DNA of 64,000 nt, taken from assembly GCF_030816195.1 (NCBI RefSeq), contig NZ_JAUSXS010000001.1, positions 2,999,501-3,063,500 of the forward strand, written 5' to 3'. The position numbers and the translations under genes were made by a program. This DNA comes from Pseudomonas sp. W4I3 (GTDB lineage: Bacteria > Pseudomonadota > Gammaproteobacteria > Pseudomonadales > Pseudomonadaceae). Positions 45,456 to 54,745 of this stretch are shown here, piece after piece (within the stretch, counting starts at the first letter, position 1; each line of letters opens with the position of its first letter). Below the pieces are notes generated by a model, which was given only the letters and a program-made list of their open reading frames with translations, made no database searches and was not told the origin of the DNA.

Positions 45456-46481
45456 ATGGATTTTTTGGCCGAATATGCGAGCTTTCTGGCGAAGACCGTC
45501 ACCCTGGTGGTCGCTATTCTGGTGGTGCTGATCAGCTTCGCGGCCCTGCGCAGCAAAGGGCGTCGCAAATCCGCCGGCCAGTTGCAGGTCAGCAAGCTGA
45601 ACGACTTCTACAAGGGCTTGCGCGAGCGCCTGGAGTCGAGCCTGCTCGACAAGGACCAGCTCAAGGCCCTGCGCAAATCCGAAGGCAAGGCTGAAAAGAA
45701 GCAGGGCAAGAAGAAGCCCGAGGCCAAGCCACGGGTGTTCGTGCTGGATTTCGACGGTGACATCAAGGCCTCGGCCACTGAAAGCCTGCGCCATGAAATC
45801 ACCGCACTGCTGAGCCTGGCCACGCCCAAGGACGAAGTGGTACTGCGCCTCGAAAGCGGCGGCGGCATGGTGCATAGCTACGGCCTGGCTTCATCGCAGC
45901 TGGCGCGTATCCGCCAGGCGGGCGTGCCGTTGACCGTGTGCATCGACAAGGTTGCCGCCAGCGGCGGCTACATGATGGCGTGCATCGGCGAGAAGATCAT
46001 CAGCGCCCCGTTCGCTATCCTCGGTTCCATCGGCGTGGTTGCGCAGCTGCCTAACGTCAACCGTCTGTTGAAAAAGCACGATATCGACTTCGAAGTGCTG
46101 ACCGCCGGCGAGTACAAACGCACGCTGACGGTGTTTGGCGAAAACACCGAGAAGGGTCGCGAGAAGTTTCAGGAAGACCTGGACATCACTCACCAGCTGT
46201 TCAAGAACTTCGTCTCGCGTTATCGCCCGCAGCTGGCGATCGACGAGGTCGCGACCGGAGAAGTGTGGCTGGGTGTTGCCGCCCTCGACAAGCAATTGGT
46301 CGACGAGCTGCAGACCAGCGATGAATACCTGGCCACCAAAGCCAAGACCGCCGAGGTGTTCCACCTGCACTATGTCGAGCGTAAGAGCCTGCAGGAACGC
46401 GTAGGGCTGGCGGCCAGTGGTTCGGTGGATCGGGTGTTGCTGACTTGGTGGAGTCGTTTGACCCAACAACGCTTCTGGTAA
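45456..46481 (+). CDS. sohB: SohB, inner-membrane serine protease of the S49 family
   Basis: 341 residues from the ATG at 45456 (TAAGGAGA upstream). N-terminal membrane segment (LVVAILVVLISFAAL), a charged linker, and an S49 protease domain with the catalytic serine in DKVAASGGYMMACIG and the Lys in TAGEYKRTLTVFG. The length matches E. coli SohB. The active site should face the periplasm. Confidence 0.92.
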   Translation: MDFLAEYASFLAKTVTLVVAILVVLISFAALRSKGRRKSAGQLQVSKLNDFYKGLRERLESSLLDKDQLKALRKSEGKAEKKQGKKKPEAKPRVFVLDFDGDIKASATESLRHEITALLSLATPKDEVVLRLESGGGMVHSYGLASSQLARIRQAGVPLTVCIDKVAASGGYMMACIGEKIISAPFAILGSIGVVAQLPNVNRLLKKHDIDFEVLTAGEYKRTLTVFGENTEKGREKFQEDLDITHQLFKNFVSRYRPQLAIDEVATGEVWLGVAALDKQLVDELQTSDEYLATKAKTAEVFHLHYVERKSLQERVGLAASGSVDRVLLTWWSRLTQQRFW

Positions 46482-46507
46482 CCCATGTGGGAGGGGGCAT
46501 GCCCGAA

Positions 46508-46606
46508 TGTAGGAGCGAGCTTGCTCGCGAAAAACGTCCAGGCAACGCGTTCATTCTGGATAAACGCGGAGGCCCTGAGTTCTTCGCGAGCAAGCTCGCT
46601 CCTACA
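46508..46606. repeat. REP-type inverted repeat (TGTAGGAGCGAG class)
   Basis: TGTAGGAGCGAGCTTGCTCG with its complement ending CTCGCTCCTACA. A fragment of the other REP class (GTGGGAGGGGGC) lies just before it at about 46486. Confidence 0.8.
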
Positions 46607-46634
46607 AAAAGCCCTCTCCTAAAGTTGAAGCCGG

Positions 46635-47279
46635 TCAGGTCAAGCGTGGCTGAACGGAATCTGCCAGCCGTGTGAGGATCAGGCAGCACGACACCGCTCC
46701 CGCATCCAGCACCCCGAGCGAGCGCTCACCCAAACGGCTGGCCCTGCCGATCTTGGCCACCAGGTCTTTGGTCGAATCTCGGCCTTGGGAAGCAGCGCTT
46801 TTCATTGCCTGCAGCGCATCGTTGAACGAAGCCCCGTCGGCATGCGCCCGCTCAAAGGCTTCCACTGCCGGAATGAGGGTGTCCATCAGACACTTGTCGC
46901 CCACACCCGCTTCGGTAATGTCCTGCAACGAGGTCAGGCCGCCGCGCAGCAAGCGCGCGAAGGTGGCGGCGTCGATGGCTTCGCTGCCGCGCACTTCATC
47001 GGCCATGCCGATAAACAGGCTGCCATACAACGGGCCCATCGAGCCGCCTATCCCTTCCATCAGGCTCAGGGTCAGTTCATCCAGGGCTTGTGCCAGGCTC
47101 AGTTGGCGGCCTTCGAGCGCGCGCCCGCAATGGGCGAAGCCCTTGGCCATGTTGATGCCGTGGTCCCCGTCGCCAATTGCGCCGTCGATTTCGCTGAGGT
47201 ATTCACGGTTGGCCACGATTACGCTGACCAGGTCGGCGACGATGGCGCTGCCGTCGTGGGTAGAAAAATGCTCACTCAT
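46635..47279 (-). CDS. dhaL: DhaL-type kinase subunit (nucleotide-binding)
   Basis: 214 residues. The Mg/nucleotide aspartates are present (IDGAIGDGDHG: Asp32, Asp37, Asp39), followed by GGSMGPLYGSLF and DASxxF-type helices. It pairs with the DhaK-type subunit encoded 3 nt upstream. In this sugar-alcohol context the pair probably phosphorylates erythrulose rather than dihydroxyacetone (inference). No DhaM phosphotransfer partner is present in the window. Confidence 0.88.
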   Translation of the reverse strand: MSEHFSTHDGSAIVADLVSVIVANREYLSEIDGAIGDGDHGINMAKGFAHCGRALEGRQLSLAQALDELTLSLMEGIGGSMGPLYGSLFIGMADEVRGSEAIDAATFARLLRGGLTSLQDITEAGVGDKCLMDTLIPAVEAFERAHADGASFNDALQAMKSAASQGRDSTKDLVAKIGRASRLGERSLGVLDAGAVSCCLILTRLADSVQPRLT

Positions 47280-47282
47280 GGT

Positions 47283-48284
47283 TCACTCCGCCTGGGTCAT
47301 GCCGATGGAACGGCAGGGTTGGTCGATCAGTGTTTTCAATTCCGCGTCCAGGCCAAGCAGGGTCAGGGTCACCCCCATCATTTCCAGGGAGGTGAAGTAG
47401 TTGCCGACGTAGCAACGGTGAATGTTCAAACCCTTGGCCTTGAGCTGGCTTTCCACCTCGGCGTAGAACACGTACAGCTCCATCACCGGTGTGGCGCCGA
47501 GGCCGGAGACCAGCACTACCACGCTGTCATCCTGGCTGAAATCGCGGTCTGCAAGGATAGGCGAGAGCATGCGCTCGGCCATCGCCGCAGCGGACTCGAT
47601 AGGGACCACTTCGATGCCCGGTTCGCCATGGTGGCCGATACCCAGTTCCATCTGGCCGTCGGGGATCTGGAAGTTTGGCTTGCCCACGGCGGCGATGGTG
47701 CAAGGCGTGAGACCGATGCCAATCGAGCGACAGTTATCGACGGCTTTTTGCGCGACGCGAATCACCCCGTCCAGGTCGTAATGCTGGGCAGCGGCGGCGC
47801 CGCCGATCTTCCACATGAAGATTTCCCCGGCCACCCCGCGACGCTTGGCGATCTCCGCCCTGGGGGCGGAGGCGACGTCATCATTGGCGACCACGGTGCG
47901 GATACGCATGTCTTTGCTGGCGGCCATTTTCATCGCCAGCTTCACATTCATGTTGTCACCGGCGTAGTTGCCGTACAGGCAGGCCACGCCCGCGCCCTGG
48001 TCGGCGGCGCGGAAGGCATCGAAAAAGCTTTTGGCGGTGGGCGAGGAGAAAATCTCGCCGACCGCCACCGCGTCCACCAGGCCCGGGCCAACGTAACCAA
48101 GAAACGCTGGCTCGTGCCCGGAACCACCGCCGGTGACGATGCCCACACGACCCTTGGCCGAAGGTTTAGCCTTGACGATAACCCGAGGGTTGGTTTCGTA
48201 CTGGCGCAGTTCGGGGTGCGCGACGAGGATGCCGCGCAGCATGTCTTCGACCACTTGGTCCGGATCGTTGATGACTCGATTCAT
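47283..48284 (-). CDS. dhaK: DhaK-type kinase subunit (substrate-binding)
   Basis: 333 residues. GGGSGHEPAFLGYVG near residue 52 and the active-site histidine in GIGHHGEPGIEV (His219) that binds keto-sugars covalently are present. Natural substrates in the family include dihydroxyacetone and L- or D-erythrulose. Surrounding tetritol dehydrogenase-like and RpiB-like genes favour erythrulose (inference). Confidence 0.88.
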   Translation of the reverse strand: MNRVINDPDQVVEDMLRGILVAHPELRQYETNPRVIVKAKPSAKGRVGIVTGGGSGHEPAFLGYVGPGLVDAVAVGEIFSSPTAKSFFDAFRAADQGAGVACLYGNYAGDNMNVKLAMKMAASKDMRIRTVVANDDVASAPRAEIAKRRGVAGEIFMWKIGGAAAAQHYDLDGVIRVAQKAVDNCRSIGIGLTPCTIAAVGKPNFQIPDGQMELGIGHHGEPGIEVVPIESAAAMAERMLSPILADRDFSQDDSVVVLVSGLGATPVMELYVFYAEVESQLKAKGLNIHRCYVGNYFTSLEMMGVTLTLLGLDAELKTLIDQPCRSIGMTQAE

Positions 48285-48323
48285 AACGCGGGTTCCTGTT
48301 TTTATGGGTTCACCACTATCCAG

Positions 48324-48427
48324 TGTGGGAGGGGCGGTGCGACGATTCGACTTGCTCCCGATAGTGGTGTGTCAGCTAGCTGATTCAGCACTGGCGCAGC
48401 GCCATCGGGGGCAAGCCCCCTCCCACA
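48324..48427. repeat. REP inverted repeat, imperfect
   Basis: The left arm is partly degenerate (GTGTGGGAGGGGCGGTG); the right arm ATCGGGGGCAAGCCCCCTCC is canonical. It lies within the tetritol operon between dhaK and the alcohol dehydrogenase gene. Confidence 0.75.
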
Positions 48428-48446
48428 TTGGGAAGCTGTGGTGTGC

Positions 48447-49562
48447 TTATGGCTTGAGTACAACCTTCAGCGATTTTTCGCCACGCTCCATCACCGCAAA
48501 CGCCTCCTTGAAATCCGCCAGGGCAAAGGTGTGGGTCACCACATCGCGCATATCGATCTTGCGGTTGCCGATAAAATCGATGGCGCGCGGGTACATGTAT
48601 GGCCCCAGGTGCGAGCCGAGGATGTCGAGTTCCTTGCGGTCGCCGATGATCGACCAATCCACCGTGGCCTCATCATTGAACACGCTGAATTCAACGAAAC
48701 GCCCCAGCTTGCGCAGCATCGCCAGGCCCTGGTTCACCGCCTTGTGGTGCCCGGTGGCTTCGATATAGATGTCGCAGCCGTAGCCGTCGGTGATCTCGCG
48801 GATTTTCGCCAGCACGTCGACCTCCGCCGGGTTCCATACTTCGTCGGCGCCCATGCGCAGGGCCAGGGCGGCGCGCTCTGGCTTCATGTCCAGCACGATG
48901 AGCCTTTTCGGGTTGCGCAACCGCACCGCGCCGATGATGCCCAGGCCCAGGGTGCCGGCGCCGGCGACCACCACAATGTCGTCGTGGTCGACGTTGGCGC
49001 GTTCTGCCGCGTGCAGCGAGCAGGCCAGGGGTTCGATCAGGATCGCTTCATCCGGGGCGATGGATTCCGGCACTTTATGGACGATGCCTTCTTTGGTGAA
49101 GATCATGTACTGGGCCATGGCGCCTTGCACATTGTTTTGGAAGCCATACAGGTCGTGCTTCTGGCACATCCAGTATTGGCCGTGGTTGCAGAACCGGCAG
49201 CCCCAGCACGGCACGATCTGCTCGGAAATCACCCGGTCACCCACCGCCACGCCGCGTTTTTCCGCGCCAGGGCCAAGGGCAACCACGCGGCACACGAACT
49301 CATGGCCCGGAATCATCGGCGGCTTTACGTAGCGCGGTTGTTCGGCATCGCCCCAGAATGACGGCGCACCGCGATAGGTCTTGATGTCACCCATGCAGAT
49401 GCCGCACAGCTCGACCTTGGTGAGGATCTCATCCGGCCCCGGTGTGGGAACGTCTACGGTTTCCAGGCGATAGTCTTCCGGGCCATGGCACACCACGGCC
49501 TGCATGGTTTTCGGAATGACTGGCGCCAGCTGTTCAGCGCTGCGTTCGGTAACGGTGGACAT
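48447..49562 (-). CDS. Zinc alcohol dehydrogenase, probable erythritol/L-threitol dehydrogenase
   Basis: 371 residues. Catalytic zinc residues in ELCGICMGD and the GHE motif (IPGHEFVC); structural zinc cysteines in PCWGCRFCNHGQYWMC; Rossmann motif AGAGTLGLG. The sequence resembles what is annotated as erythritol/L-threitol dehydrogenase in tetritol clusters, giving L-erythrulose with NAD. That assignment is from memory of the family plus context. It is in one unit with the SDR, DhaK/DhaL and ABC genes. Confidence 0.78.
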   Translation of the reverse strand: MSTVTERSAEQLAPVIPKTMQAVVCHGPEDYRLETVDVPTPGPDEILTKVELCGICMGDIKTYRGAPSFWGDAEQPRYVKPPMIPGHEFVCRVVALGPGAEKRGVAVGDRVISEQIVPCWGCRFCNHGQYWMCQKHDLYGFQNNVQGAMAQYMIFTKEGIVHKVPESIAPDEAILIEPLACSLHAAERANVDHDDIVVVAGAGTLGLGIIGAVRLRNPKRLIVLDMKPERAALALRMGADEVWNPAEVDVLAKIREITDGYGCDIYIEATGHHKAVNQGLAMLRKLGRFVEFSVFNDEATVDWSIIGDRKELDILGSHLGPYMYPRAIDFIGNRKIDMRDVVTHTFALADFKEAFAVMERGEKSLKVVLKP

Positions 49563-49589
49563 GACAAAACCTCACGACATAAAGATGGA

Positions 49590-50345
49590 TTACTGAATGC
49601 TGTAGCCGCCGTCGATCACCATGTTCGCGCCGGTGATCATTTGTGCGGCATCGCTGAGCAGGTACAACGCCAGCCCGGCGATCTCCTCGGGCTGGGCAAA
49701 GCGCCCCGCCGGAATCTGCAACTTGGCCCGCTCGCCCACGTCTCCAGCCCAGGCTTTCTTGCCCAGGGCGGTCTCGACGATGGTCGGGGAGATGGCGTTG
49801 ACGTTGATCTGCGGCGCCCATTCCATGGCCAGTACCTTGGTCATGCCGACGATGGCGGCCTTGCTTGCGCAGTAGGCGACGTGGCGGTCCAGGCCGATTA
49901 CCGCGGCCTGGGAGGCGAGGTTGACGATGCGCCCGCTGCCCTGGGTCAACATGTGTCGGGCGCAGGCCTGAGCCACGAAAAAGCTGGCCTTGAGGTTGAT
50001 ATCCAGCGTGGTGTCCCAGGCGCTTTCGCTGACCTCGACGGCCTTGTCCAGCAACACCACGCCGGCGCTGTTGACCAGGTAATCCAGGCGCTGGAACTGC
50101 TCGAATACCTGATCGATGGTGGTGTGTATCTGGCCGATCTGGCCGAGGTCGACAGCAATGCCCAGGTGCCCGTCGCCCAGGCCGGCGGCTATTTCAACCA
50201 CTGCCGGGTCGCGGTCGAGTAACGCCACGCGCGCGCCGCGCTCCACCAGCAAGGTGGCGCAGGCCAGGCCGATGCCGGCGGCGCCACCGGTGATCACGGC
50301 GCAGCGGCCGCTCAGGTCGAAGGCTTGGTTCCAGAAACCAGACAT
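49590..50345 (-). CDS. Short-chain dehydrogenase, probable D-threitol dehydrogenase
   Basis: 251 residues from the ATG at 50343-50345 (a GAGGAG run upstream). SDR motifs: TGGAAGIG (cofactor), NSAGV, catalytic Ser in NLASQAAV and YCASK; the C-terminus INVNAISPTIVETAL and MVIDGGYSIQ is typical. Context with DhaK/DhaL and RpiB suggests oxidation of D-threitol to D-erythrulose. Another polyol is possible. Confidence 0.78.
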   Translation of the reverse strand: MSGFWNQAFDLSGRCAVITGGAAGIGLACATLLVERGARVALLDRDPAVVEIAAGLGDGHLGIAVDLGQIGQIHTTIDQVFEQFQRLDYLVNSAGVVLLDKAVEVSESAWDTTLDINLKASFFVAQACARHMLTQGSGRIVNLASQAAVIGLDRHVAYCASKAAIVGMTKVLAMEWAPQINVNAISPTIVETALGKKAWAGDVGERAKLQIPAGRFAQPEEIAGLALYLLSDAAQMITGANMVIDGGYSIQ

Positions 50346-50381
50346 GTATGACTCCTCTTTCAATCACAATGGAGATCCCAA

Positions 50382-50409
50382 TGTGGGAGGGGGCAAGCCG
50401 CCTCCCACA
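50382..50409. repeat. Single REP hairpin
   Basis: TGTGGGAGGGGGC/GCCGCCTCCCACA hairpin between the substrate-binding-protein and SDR genes; one mismatch in the stem. Confidence 0.75.
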
Positions 50410-50433
50410 CTTGACTGCATTTGAAGTCAATAA

Positions 50434-51441
50434 CTACTTGCCGCCGCTGACCTGCTTGTACAGCGCATCGGCATTCGCATTGGTCACCGGAACCCAGGGC
50501 AGGATGTAGTTCTTGGCGGTGCCATCACCCCATTTCACGTCCTTGCCATAACGCTCCCAGATCACTGATTGCGGCGTGTAGTCCTTGCCCGCCAAAGCGC
50601 GCAACGCCACGTCCAGCGCGCCCTGGGACTGCGCCTGGGCGTCCTGGAGGAACGTGGTGACTTCATCTTTTTTCGCCGCCTGAATCGCGTCCGGCATGCC
50701 GTCGATGGAGGTGACCGGGACGTCCTTGGACGTCAGTCCATGGGACTTCAACGCCTGCACCGCACCGAGGGCCATGTCGTCGTTCTGGGCGATCACGCCA
50801 TTGATGCCTTTGGGATGGGCGTTCAGCCAGTCTTCGGTGAGGGTCAGCGCCTGGGCGCGGTCCCAGTTGGCGGTTTTCTTCTCGATGATTTTGATGTCCG
50901 GGTGCTTGCCCAGCACCTCCAGCTCGCCTTTTTCCCGGTCGATCTGCGCCGACTGGCCAATCGGGCCCTGGATGATCACCACGTTGCCCTTGCCGTTGAG
51001 CTTGTCGACCATGGCCTGGGCCTGCAGGCGGCCGCCCTCCACATCATCGTTACCCACATACGGCACATTGGCATCGGCTACTTTCGTATTGGAGGCGATG
51101 ACCACCACGTCGTTGCTCATGGCGGCTTTCACCGTGCCGACGCCGGCCTTGGTATCGATGGGCACGAACAGAATGGCGTCGTAGCGCTGGGTCACCATGT
51201 TTTCGATCTGGTTGTTCTGCGTCAGCGCGTCGTAGTTGCCGTCGAACACGGTCAATTGCACGGTGCCGTCCTTGACCGCAGGGTGCTCCTTGAGCTCGCG
51301 GACCCAGTTCTGCATGAACTGGCCCTTGAGGCCGTAGACGGCAGCGCCGATCTTGTAGGTCTTGCCATCGGCGGCCAGGGCGATACTGCTGGCCAGCAGG
51401 GTAAAGGTCGCCGCGGCGGCCAAGGTGGTACCCAGTTTCAT
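50434..51441 (-). CDS. Ribose-type sugar ABC transporter substrate-binding protein
   Basis: 335 residues from the ATG at 51439-51441, with a signal peptide ending IALA. Periplasmic-binding-protein-4 (RbsB-like) motifs: FDGNYDALTQNNQIENMVTQ, VPIDTKAGVG, VVIIQGPIGQSAQIDREKG and NDDMALGAVQAL. It delivers the polyol to the permease encoded next. Expression relative to the operon may be tuned by the REP hairpin downstream. Confidence 0.88.
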   Translation of the reverse strand: MKLGTTLAAAATFTLLASSIALAADGKTYKIGAAVYGLKGQFMQNWVRELKEHPAVKDGTVQLTVFDGNYDALTQNNQIENMVTQRYDAILFVPIDTKAGVGTVKAAMSNDVVVIASNTKVADANVPYVGNDDVEGGRLQAQAMVDKLNGKGNVVIIQGPIGQSAQIDREKGELEVLGKHPDIKIIEKKTANWDRAQALTLTEDWLNAHPKGINGVIAQNDDMALGAVQALKSHGLTSKDVPVTSIDGMPDAIQAAKKDEVTTFLQDAQAQSQGALDVALRALAGKDYTPQSVIWERYGKDVKWGDGTAKNYILPWVPVTNANADALYKQVSGGK

Positions 51442-51475
51442 AAGTAGAACTCCGGTTATTGTTGTGGGTCGTTCT

Positions 51476-52453
51476 CTAGCGTTTTTTCTTGCGCCACACA
51501 TCGATCAGTACTGCGAACACGATGATCAGGCCCTTGGCGACCTGCTGGTAATAGGAAGAAACACCAAGCAGGTTCAGCCCGTTGTTGATCACGCCAATCA
51601 ACAGCGCGCCAAACAGGGTGCCGACGATGCTGCCGGTGCCGCCGGACAAACTGGTGCCGCCGATCACCACCGCGGCAATCGCATCGAGCTCATAGGAAAC
51701 CCCGGCCTGGGGCAGGGCGGAGGTGGTGCGCGCTGACAGCACCACGCCGGCCAGTCCGGCCAGCAGGCCCGACACCACATACACCGAGAACATCACCTTG
51801 CGCACGCCTATCCCTGAGGTGCGCGCGCTCTTTTCATTGCCGCCCACCGCGTACACATAGCGCCCATAGGTGGTGTAGCGCAGCACCATCCAGAAGATCA
51901 GCGCGACGACGGCGAAGATAATGATCGGCACGCCAATCGGGCCGATCTTGCCGATGCCCAGCGCCAGGTAGGCGTCGGGCAGGTCGGTGATCGGGCTGCC
52001 GTCGTTGAGGATGAAGGTCATGCCGCGCGCAATGCTGAGCATGCCGAGGGTCGCCACGAACGGCGGGATCGACAGGTTGGCCACCATGAAACCGTTGACC
52101 ACGCCGAGCATCGCCCCGGCGAACATCCCCGCGCTGACCGCCGCCAGCAAGCCGTAGCCCTGGGTCGCGACCATGGCGCTGCACAGTCCGGCAAACGCCA
52201 GGATCGAGCCTACCGAGAGGTCGATGCCCTTGGTCAGGATTACGTAGGTCATGCCCACGGCAAGAATGCCGTTGATGGAGGTCTGGCGCAGGATGTCCAT
52301 CCAGTTGCGCCAGGTCATGAAGTATTCGCTGGAAAACGCCATCACCACGCACAGCAGGATAAACACCAGTGCCAGGCCGAAGCGGTCGAGGGACAGGCGC
52401 AAGGTGTTGCGCGGTGCGGCGGAAACGGGCGCAACGTCAGTTTTGGCATTCAT
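51476..52453 (-). CDS. Ribose-type ABC transporter permease
   Basis: 325 residues with about eight to ten membrane segments. RbsC/AraH family motifs: [19 protein letters not shown] and [19 protein letters not shown] (EAA-like loop). It overlaps the ATPase gene by 4 nt (ATGA). Confidence 0.9.
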   Translation of the reverse strand: MNAKTDVAPVSAAPRNTLRLSLDRFGLALVFILLCVVMAFSSEYFMTWRNWMDILRQTSINGILAVGMTYVILTKGIDLSVGSILAFAGLCSAMVATQGYGLLAAVSAGMFAGAMLGVVNGFMVANLSIPPFVATLGMLSIARGMTFILNDGSPITDLPDAYLALGIGKIGPIGVPIIIFAVVALIFWMVLRYTTYGRYVYAVGGNEKSARTSGIGVRKVMFSVYVVSGLLAGLAGVVLSARTTSALPQAGVSYELDAIAAVVIGGTSLSGGTGSIVGTLFGALLIGVINNGLNLLGVSSYYQQVAKGLIIVFAVLIDVWRKKKR

Positions 52454-53937
52454 GAGGCAAGACTCAACAAGGCTTCCTGGGAAAGGGCGGTGTCGCTGCT
52501 GATGGTCACCAGGCGACCGCCCTTGAATACGGCGATGCGATCGCTCAAATGCAGCAGTTCCGGGGCTTCCGACGACACCACGATGGCGGCGCCACCGGCG
52601 CGCACGAACTGGTCGAGCAGGTGGTAGATCTCTTGCTTGGCGCCTTCGTCGATGCCTCGGGTCGGTTCATCGCAGAGCAGGCACACCGGCTCGGTGGACA
52701 GGCATTTGGCGAGCACCACTTTTTGCTGATTGCCGCCGCTCATGGAGGCCACCGGCAAGTCCAGCGAGCTGGTCTTGATCTGCAGGCGCTTGACCATGTC
52801 TTCGGCCAGTTGGGCTTCCTTGCGTGCGTTGATCAGCGACCAGCTCGACAAGCGTTTGTAGGCCGACAGCGCGATGTTGGACACAATGCTGCCGGTGAGC
52901 ACCAGGCCACTGTCCTTGCGGTCTTCGGTGACCAGCGACATGCCGGCATTGATGGTCGCCTTGGGCAGCCCGATGGGCATGGGCTTGCCTTGCAGCGTGA
53001 CGCTGCCGGAGTCGGGCTCGGTCAGGCCATAGATGCAGTTGAGAAATTCGCTGCGCCCCGAGCCCATCAGGCCATAGATGCCCAGGATTTCGCCCTGGCG
53101 CAGTTGCAGGCTGATGTCGTGAAACTCGCCGTGGCGGCTGAGGTTGTCGACTTGCAGGCAGGTGGTGGCGGCGCATTCGCGGCCGACCTTGTGGTCGATG
53201 CGCGTCAGCTCCTGGCCGACGATGCCGCGCACCAGGTGGTTGCGGTCGATATCGGCCATGCGCCCACTTTCGACAAAGGCGCCGTCGCGAAAGATGCTGT
53301 AGTCGTCGGCAATCTGCGCCAGTTCGCTCAAACGGTGGGACACATACACGATGCCGGCGCCGCGTGCGGTGAGGCGGCGAATGGCTTTGAACAGGGTCTG
53401 TGCCTCGTGCTCGCCGATGGCCGAGGTCGGTTCGTCCATGATCATCACCTGGCAGTCATGGCTGAACGCCTTGGCGATTTCCACCAGTTGGATCTGCGCC
53501 ACGCTCAAGCGGTGCATGGGGCGGGTGGGGTCGACGTCGAACTCCAGGCCTTCGAGCAGCTCGCGGGTGCGGCGGTTGAGGGCTTTGCTGTCGACAATAC
53601 AACCGGCGCGGCGCGGTTCGCGGCCCAGCCAGATGTTCTCGGCGACGGTCATGTAGGGAATCGGTTCGAGCTCCTGGGTGATCATCGCGATCCCCGCCGC
53701 CAAGGCTTCGCTCGGGCGGTTGAACTGCACGGGGGCACCGTTGAGCAGAATGCTGCCGGCATCGCGCGGGGTAATGCCCATCAGGATGCTCAGGAAGGTC
53801 GACTTGCCTGCGCCATTGCCGCCGCACAGGGCGTGTACGCTGCCGGCCCGCAAGCAAAGGCGTCCGTCACGCAGGGCAGGTACCCCGGCGTAAGCCTTGG
53901 CGACATGTTCAGCCTGGAGCAGTAATGGCGTAGCCAT
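52450..53937 (-). CDS. Ribose-type ABC transporter ATPase (double NBD)
   Basis: 495 residues from the ATG at 53935-53937. First NBD: Walker A GGNGAGKST, signature LSVAQIQLVEIAKA, Walker B VMIMDEPTSAI. Second NBD: degenerate P-loop LMGSGRSE, signature MSGGNQQKVVLAKCL, Walker B LLCDEPTRGID. One active and one degenerate Walker A is normal for RbsA/MglA-type proteins. First gene of the minus-strand tetritol unit. Confidence 0.92.
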   Translation of the reverse strand: MATPLLLQAEHVAKAYAGVPALRDGRLCLRAGSVHALCGGNGAGKSTFLSILMGITPRDAGSILLNGAPVQFNRPSEALAAGIAMITQELEPIPYMTVAENIWLGREPRRAGCIVDSKALNRRTRELLEGLEFDVDPTRPMHRLSVAQIQLVEIAKAFSHDCQVMIMDEPTSAIGEHEAQTLFKAIRRLTARGAGIVYVSHRLSELAQIADDYSIFRDGAFVESGRMADIDRNHLVRGIVGQELTRIDHKVGRECAATTCLQVDNLSRHGEFHDISLQLRQGEILGIYGLMGSGRSEFLNCIYGLTEPDSGSVTLQGKPMPIGLPKATINAGMSLVTEDRKDSGLVLTGSIVSNIALSAYKRLSSWSLINARKEAQLAEDMVKRLQIKTSSLDLPVASMSGGNQQKVVLAKCLSTEPVCLLCDEPTRGIDEGAKQEIYHLLDQFVRAGGAAIVVSSEAPELLHLSDRIAVFKGGRLVTISSDTALSQEALLSLAS

Positions 53938-54010
53938 CGGCGTGTCCTCGTGCTGTGAATTCTTATTAGGTCGCACAGTCATGTTTTGCTGTGAACATAT
54001 GTGTATCAAA

Positions 54011-54183
54011 TGAAATTCTGATCAGTCAATGCCTTTCACTTAAAAGTGCAGATTCTCATGTTTTTCACTCCATTCAGCTTTTAAAGCGCTATTGACTGCA
54101 AGGTCAGCAAAAACAAGCTTGACAGAATGGGCTGTCTGCCCGCGAAATGCCTGATAGAAATTTCACTGGCTGATCATATGATC
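54011..54183. promoter_or_regulatory. Divergent control region with candidate SorC operators
   Basis: In the 283-bp gap between the ABC and rpiB units there is TGAAATTCTGATCA at 54011-54024. An inverted near-copy lies at 54152-54165 (TGATAGAAATTTCA; 11 of 14 match). A perfect 12-bp palindrome GATCATATGATC occupies 54172-54183, 38 bp before rpiB. The region is AT-rich compared with its surroundings. These are candidate binding sites for the SorC regulator encoded two genes away. Confidence 0.45.
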
Positions 54184-54220
54184 GGTCAAATGCTTATTCA
54201 CGGCAGCGGAGCCAGACGCC

Positions 54221-54682
54221 ATGAACACACCTTTCCCGGTGGCTATCGGATGCGACGAAGCGGGTTTTGAGCTCAAGGAGCTGTTGAAACGGCATATCGA
54301 GGCGCTGGGTTACCCGGTGACCGACTTCGGTACGCATTCCACCGCACCGGTGCTTTACCCGGACATTGCCCTGGCCGTGGCCAATGCCATCAGCGCCGGG
54401 CAGCAGCGCCTCGGCGTGCTGGTGTGCGGCACCGGGATCGGCATGGCGATTTCGGCGAATAAAGTGCTGGGTATTCGTGCCGCCCAGGCCCATGACACCT
54501 ACTCGGCGGAGCGCGCGCGCAAAAGCAACGATGCGCAGATTTTGTCCATCGGTGCGCGCGTCATTGGCGCTGAACTGGCCAAGAGCATCGTCACCGCGTT
54601 CCTGGCGTCTGAGTTCGAGGTTGCGCGTTCGGGGGCCAAGGTCGAGCGCATCAATGCGATCGAGCGTGATGGGCATCAGTAG
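54221..54682 (+). CDS. RpiB/LacAB-family isomerase, probable D-erythrulose-4-phosphate isomerase
   Basis: 153 residues. RpiB fold motifs: AIGCDEAGFELKE at the N-terminus, LGVLVCGTGIGMAISANK with the catalytic cysteine, and SIGARVIGAELA. Family enzymes isomerise ribose-5-phosphate or, in tetritol clusters, D-erythrulose-4-phosphate to D-erythrose-4-phosphate. Its place beside the SorC regulator and opposite the tetritol operon supports the latter. Confidence 0.82.
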   Translation: MNTPFPVAIGCDEAGFELKELLKRHIEALGYPVTDFGTHSTAPVLYPDIALAVANAISAGQQRLGVLVCGTGIGMAISANKVLGIRAAQAHDTYSAERARKSNDAQILSIGARVIGAELAKSIVTAFLASEFEVARSGAKVERINAIERDGHQ

Positions 54683-54745
54683 TGGACGGCACGGGGCAAG
54701 AGTCGGGAGAATGCGCCTTTGACGCCGAAACGGAAGCCCGTCCCC

